From: Actinomycetota bacterium
Lineage (GTDB): Bacteria; Actinomycetota; UBA4738; HRBIN12
Assembly (NCBI GenBank): GCA_005883885.1
Contig: VAYF01000167.1
Coordinates: 1 to 8,709 of the forward strand
Reading direction: 5' to 3'
Length of the DNA: 8,709 nucleotides
The stretch's first letter is position 1. The number at the start of each line of letters is the position of its first letter. The notes under the pieces were generated by a model, which saw nothing but the letters and a program-made list of their open reading frames with translations, searched no databases and was not told where the DNA came from. This document shows positions 5,402 to 8,709 of the stretch, in pieces. The position numbers and the translations under genes are program-made.

Positions 5402-6288
5402 GCGGCCCCCACGCCGGCCCGGCGGAGATAGTCGGCGAACGGCTCCCCGGTCAGCCGTTCGTAGGCCTCGGCATAGGTGGCGCTGGTCCGCGCGATCACG
5501 TCCGTGGGCAGGCCGGGCGGCGGCGGCTCGTGGTCCCAGCCAGACGCGTCCAGCCAGTCGCGCACGTACTGTTTGTCGAACGACGGCTGCGCCCTCCCGG
5601 GCTCGTAGACGTCGGCCGGCCAGAACCGTGACGAGTCGGGCGTCCCGACCTCATCGATCAGCGCGAGCTCGCCGTCGATGAAGCCGAACTCGAACTTCGT
5701 GTCGGCCACGATCACCCGCGCGTCGAGCGCCGTCGCGGCGATCCGCTCGTAGATCCCGATCGCCAACTCGTTCAGGCGCTCGTAGAGCCCGACGCCGACC
5801 AGGCTCCGCGCCTCCTCCGGCGTGAGCGGCAGGTCGTGTCCGGTCGTCGCCTTGGTCGTCGGGGTGAAGATCGACTCGGGCAGCCGAGCCGACTCGGTGA
5901 GCCCGGGCGGCAGGGGGATGCCGCAGACCGCCCCTCCTTCGCGGTACTGCGCCCACCCGCTCCCACTGAGGTATCCGCGGACGACGCATTCCATGGGGAT
6001 CACGCGCGCGCGCCGAACGAGGGTGGCGCGACCCGCGAGGTCGGGGTCGTCGGAGAACGGCGCGGGGAACTCTGCGAGCGACGCGCCGACCACGTGGTTC
6101 GGAACCAGGTCCGACGTGCGCTCGAACCAGAAGAGCGAGAGGCCGGTCAGCACGCGACCCTTGTCCGGGATCGGATCGGGCAGGACGACGTCGAACGCGC
6201 TGATCCGGTCGGTGGCGACCAGCAGGAGACGGTCGTCGTCGACGTCGTAGAGATCACGGACCTTCCCCTGCGCCGCGAGCTCAGCCAC
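5398..6288 (-). CDS. purC: Phosphoribosylaminoimidazole-succinocarboxamide (SAICAR) synthase
   Basis: PurC condenses CAIR with aspartate using ATP to give SAICAR. The 296-residue protein is the monofunctional Ade1-like length, longer than the roughly 240-residue Bacillus/E. coli form. Motifs in order: GKVRDLYD (ATP-binding N-terminus), TDRISAFDVVLPDPIPDKG, the signature IPMECVVRGYLSGSGW (about 97-112), FTPTTKA, ADTKFEFG (195-202), the second signature LIDEVGTPDSSRFW (210-223) and FDKQYVRDWL. I chose the GTG at 6288, which has TGGAGG six bases upstream and produces the family N-terminus; it overlaps the end of purB by 8 bases. It consumes the product expected from the unusual PurE encoded upstream, so the operon needs a CAIR source. 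Confidence 0.97.
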   Translation of the reverse strand: MAELAAQGKVRDLYDVDDDRLLLVATDRISAFDVVLPDPIPDKGRVLTGLSLFWFERTSDLVPNHVVGASLAEFPAPFSDDPDLAGRATLVRRARVIPMECVVRGYLSGSGWAQYREGGAVCGIPLPPGLTESARLPESIFTPTTKATTGHDLPLTPEEARSLVGVGLYERLNELAIGIYERIAATALDARVIVADTKFEFGFIDGELALIDEVGTPDSSRFWPADVYEPGRAQPSFDKQYVRDWLDASGWDHEPPPPGLPTDVIARTSATYAEAYERLTGEPFADYLRRAGVGAA

Positions 6289-7585
6289 CGGACACCTCCA
6301 CGGGGAGCTTCTCCAAACGATCGAAGAGCGGACCGAGGTTCGCGAGGAACCGGGCCGGATCGAACAGCGCGTCCAGGTCCAGATCCGCCGCGCGCGGCTC
6401 TGCCTCGATCGCCGCGCGGAACGACGCGTCCTCGTCCCAGGCGGCGGCCGCCGCCCGCTGCACGATCCGGTACGCCTCGTCGCGCGAGAGCCCCGCGTCC
6501 ACCAGCCCGAGCAAGACGGTCTGGCTGAATGCGATGCCGCCGAGGGAGTCCACCTGTGCACGCATCCGATCGGGGAACACCGCCAGGCCGTCGATCACCG
6601 ACGTCAGGTCGCGGAGCATGAACGCGAGCAACCCGGTCGCGTCGGGGAAGATCAGTCGCTCGGCGGAGGAGTGGGAGATGTCGCGCTCGTGCCAGAGCGC
6701 GACGTCCTCGAGGGCGGTCACGGCCTGGCCGCGGATCACGCGAGCCAGGCCGCTCGCGCGTTCGGAGACGACGGGGTTCCGCTTGTGCGGCATGGCGGAG
6801 GAGCCCTTCTGGCCTTCCGCGAACGGCTCCTGGACCTCGCGGACCTCCGTCCGAGCCAGATGCCGGATCTCGGTCGCGATCGCATCGAGCGTGGACGCGC
6901 ACACGGCGAGGGCGCCGACGTACTCGGCGTGCCGGTCTCGCTGGATCACCTGGGTGGATGCCTCCGCGGGCTTCAGCCCGAGCCGCGCGCAGACCCGCTC
7001 TTCGACCCGTGGGTCGACGCTCGCGTAGGACCCGACCACACCGCTGATCGCGCCCACGGCGATGGCCTCACGCGCCCGGCGGAGCCGCTCGCGGTCCCGA
7101 TCGAGCTGGAACGCGAAGACGGCGAGCTTGTGCCCGAACGAGGTCGGCTCCGCGTGCACGCCGTGCGTGCGGCCGATGCAGATCGTGTCGCGATGCTCGA
7201 GGGCGCGGCGTTTCGTCGCGGCCAAGAGCCGCTCGAGCTCGGCCAGCAGGACGTCGCTCGCAGCCCGGAGCTGCAGCGCGAGCCCGGTATCCACCACGTC
7301 GGAGGACGTCATCCCGAAGTGGATCCACCGCCCCGGTTCCCCGATCGAGGCGGCCACGACGTCGACGAAGGCGGCGACGTCGTGGCGCGTGACGCGCTCG
7401 CGCTCCATCACGGCCTCGACCGTGAACGATGCGCGCTCGCGACACGCGCGGGCGTCGGCTTCGGGGATCGCTCCCAGCTCGGACCATGCCTCGACCGCGA
7501 GGAGCTCGATCTCGAGCCAACCCGCCATCCGGCTCTGGTCCGACCACACCCCGGCGATCTCGGGGACCTCGTAGCGCGGGATCAC
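6281..7585 (-). CDS. purB: Adenylosuccinate lyase PurB
   Basis: PurB is a lyase that releases fumarate from SAICAR (to AICAR) and from adenylosuccinate (to AMP). The 434-residue protein belongs to the fumarase/aspartase superfamily and matches the Bacillus PurB length. Visible residues include His68 (TRHDV), FGMTSSDVVDT (90-100), the catalytic His141 in GRTHGVHAEP and the superfamily signature SSAMPHKRNP (262-271) with its flexible-loop serines. The start is GTG at 7585, overlapping the purE TGA as GTGA, with GGAGGG nine bases upstream. The open stretch further upstream lies over purE and is excluded. The stop lies 8 bases inside purC. Confidence 0.97.
   Translation of the reverse strand: MIPRYEVPEIAGVWSDQSRMAGWLEIELLAVEAWSELGAIPEADARACRERASFTVEAVMERERVTRHDVAAFVDVVAASIGEPGRWIHFGMTSSDVVDTGLALQLRAASDVLLAELERLLAATKRRALEHRDTICIGRTHGVHAEPTSFGHKLAVFAFQLDRDRERLRRAREAIAVGAISGVVGSYASVDPRVEERVCARLGLKPAEASTQVIQRDRHAEYVGALAVCASTLDAIATEIRHLARTEVREVQEPFAEGQKGSSAMPHKRNPVVSERASGLARVIRGQAVTALEDVALWHERDISHSSAERLIFPDATGLLAFMLRDLTSVIDGLAVFPDRMRAQVDSLGGIAFSQTVLLGLVDAGLSRDEAYRIVQRAAAAAWDEDASFRAAIEAEPRAADLDLDALFDPARFLANLGPLFDRLEKLPVEVSGG
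6295..6300 (-). promoter_or_regulatory. Ribosome-binding site of purC
   Basis: The minus strand reads TGGAGG, six bases before the purC GTG. It lies within the last codons of purB and fixes the purC start at 6288 in a frame that is open well upstream. Confidence 0.75.
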
Positions 7586-8067
7586 AGCTTGAGACCCTCC
7601 GCCAGGTCGTCCTTGAACTTCCACAGGCGGGCCTGCATCTCCTCGTCCTGGACGCCCAGGATCTCGACGGCGAGGATCGCGGCGTTGACCGCGGCGTCGA
7701 CGCCGACCGTCGCGATCGGCACGCCGGTCGGCATCTGCGCCGTGATCGCGAGCGCCTCGTTCCCCACCATCTGAGGGGCGGTCGCGATCGGGACGCCGAT
7801 CACCGGCAGCACCGTGCGGGCCGCGACGGCCGCCGCCAGGTGACCCGAGAGCCCGGTCGAGCACACGATGACCTTGAGCCCCCGCTCGAACGCGGTCCGC
7901 GCGTACTCGTCGACCAGATCCGGGTTCCGCGACGACGACATGATCCGGACCTCGTGGGGGACGTCGAACTTCTCGAGGATCAGCCCCGCCTGGCGGAGGA
8001 TCGGGAGCTCGGCCGGCGACGCGGCGAGCACGCCGACGAGCGGCGCGGGCTCCTGCACATCGATCAT
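7582..8067 (-). CDS. purE: Divergent PurE-family protein (N5-CAIR mutase / AIR carboxylase family)
   Basis: By position and overall pattern this is the operon's PurE, the enzyme that forms CAIR from N5-CAIR (class I) or from AIR and CO2 (class II). Length (161) and the motifs PVIGVPI, AQMPTGVPIATV and NAAILAVEIL are class I-like. The active site is not standard. By comparison with the E. coli motifs as I recall them, GSxSD reads ASPAE (Ser17 kept, Asp to Glu20), SAHRTPD reads SSSRNPD (Ser44 and Arg47 kept, catalytic His45 to Ser46), and GAGGAAHLPG reads STGLSGHLAA (His76 kept). The reading frame is intact and tightly overlapped on both sides, so this is not decay. The ATG at 8067 overlaps the purD stop (ATGA) and has AAGGAG seven bases upstream. 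Family membership is secure; the exact reaction is uncertain. Confidence 0.85.
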   Translation of the reverse strand: MIDVQEPAPLVGVLAASPAELPILRQAGLILEKFDVPHEVRIMSSSRNPDLVDEYARTAFERGLKVIVCSTGLSGHLAAAVAARTVLPVIGVPIATAPQMVGNEALAITAQMPTGVPIATVGVDAAVNAAILAVEILGVQDEEMQARLWKFKDDLAEGLKL

Positions 8068-8709
8068 GCTCGGGCTCCTTCCACGGCGTGCGCGGCGATG
8101 TCGCTACGGTGATGCGCTCCCTCGAAGTGGATCACGTCGACGCCCCGGTAAGCGCGTGCGCGAGCCTCGGCGAGATCGGCACCGACGCCGGTGACCGACA
8201 GGACCCTGCTGCCCGCGGTGACGAACCCGCCCCCGTCGTCGCGCGCGGTCCCGGAATGGAACACGGTCACCCCCTCGATCGCCGCCGCGTCGTCGAGCCC
8301 ATGGATCGGGTACCCGGTCCGGTACGCGCCCGGGTACCCGCCGCTCGCGATCACGACGGTCACCGCGGCACCGTCATCGAACCCGGCGTGGCCCGCCTCG
8401 TGCGCGAGCCGGCCCGTCGCACAGGCGTGCAGCAGGGTCCCGAACCCGTAGGGCATGCGCGGGAGCAGCACCTGCGTCTCCGGGTCCCCGAAGCGGCAAT
8501 TGAACTCGAGGACCTTCGGACCGTCGGCCGTCAGCATCAGCCCGGCGTACAGGACCCCGCGGTACGGGCGAAGCTCGTCCACGACCTGGGCCAGGACGTT
8601 GTCCAGGACCCAGGTGGCGGTCTCCTGATCGACGAACGGGACCGGCGAGTAGCAGCCCATCCCTCCCGTGTTCGGCCCGGTATCGCCGTCCCCGACGCGC
8701 TTGTGGTCC
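8064..8709 (-). CDS. purD: Phosphoribosylamine--glycine ligase (GAR synthetase), C-terminal half
   Basis: PurD joins phosphoribosylamine and glycine with ATP to give GAR, the second step of the pathway. The window holds the last 214 residues of a protein normally about 420 long; the start lies beyond base 8709. ATP-grasp motifs are clear: DHKRVGDGDTGPNTGGMG at the window edge, LYAGLMLTADGPKVLEFNCR, then FGDPETQVLLPRM with the metal-binding Glu/Asn. The C-terminal domain follows (TVVIASGGYPG, GSRVLSVTGVG, RAYRGVDVIHFEGAHHRSDI). The TGA at 8066-8064 overlaps the purE ATG by 4 bases, making purD the most upstream visible gene of the operon. No promoter for the operon is visible in the window. 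Confidence 0.96.
   Translation of the reverse strand, partial: DHKRVGDGDTGPNTGGMGCYSPVPFVDQETATWVLDNVLAQVVDELRPYRGVLYAGLMLTADGPKVLEFNCRFGDPETQVLLPRMPYGFGTLLHACATGRLAHEAGHAGFDDGAAVTVVIASGGYPGAYRTGYPIHGLDDAAAIEGVTVFHSGTARDDGGGFVTAGSRVLSVTGVGADLAEARARAYRGVDVIHFEGAHHRSDIAAHAVEGARA

Noticed and set aside
6671..7774. A 367-codon plus-strand open frame antisense to purB
   Set aside because: Same explanation: low-complexity charged translation opposite a clear adenylosuccinate lyase.
7582..8067. LarB-type PurE-like enzyme instead of purine PurE
   Set aside because: LarB is longer, with an additional N-terminal domain. This protein has stand-alone PurE length and sits within the pur operon. A different reaction remains possible because of the altered active site.
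8064..8660. purD beginning at the ATG at 8660
   Set aside because: That Met is internal to the GGMG ATP-grasp motif. The frame continues with DHKRVGDGDTGPNTG up to the window edge, so the gene is truncated by the window, not short.

Overview
This window is a high-GC bacterial segment in which every supported gene lies on the minus strand. Transcription therefore runs from high to low coordinates. The tight packing, frequent GTG starts, separate purS/purQ/purL genes (Gram-positive/archaeal layout rather than the fused proteobacterial PurL) and overall GC suggest a member of the Actinomycetota or a related deep-branching high-GC lineage. I cannot name a genus from the sequence.

Region 1 (8709 to 2224) is most of a de novo purine (IMP) biosynthesis operon, in transcription order: purD (C-terminal half only, cut by the window edge), purE-like, purB, purC, purS, purQ, purL. 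Each gene overlaps the next by 4 to 8 bases, and most junctions are a GTGA or ATGA stop/start overlap, so translation is probably coupled throughout. Together they would cover GAR synthesis, the FGAM synthetase complex (PurS+PurQ+PurL), AIR carboxylation/mutation, SAICAR synthesis and the adenylosuccinate lyase step. No purK lies between purD, purE and purB. The PurE protein is strikingly divergent: the normally invariant catalytic His of the SAHR motif is Ser.

Region 2 (2223 to 237) is a roughly 2 kb accessory cassette in the same orientation, inserted between purL and purF, which sit side by side in the classical order. It holds a 43-residue Trp/Arg-rich micro-ORF with a near-ideal Shine-Dalgarno, an ECF-type sigma factor translationally coupled to it, an O6-methylguanine-DNA methyltransferase (Ogt type) whose start lies inside the sigma gene, and a VapBC-like ribbon-helix-helix antitoxin/PIN toxin pair. 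The sigma-Ogt pairing suggests an alkylation-linked regulatory unit, but this is inference.

Region 3 (181 to 1) is the N-terminus of purF, including the short propeptide and the catalytic Cys, running off the low-coordinate end. I see no rRNA, tRNA, CRISPR array, insertion sequence or convincing intrinsic terminator. No gap between genes exceeds about 61 bases.
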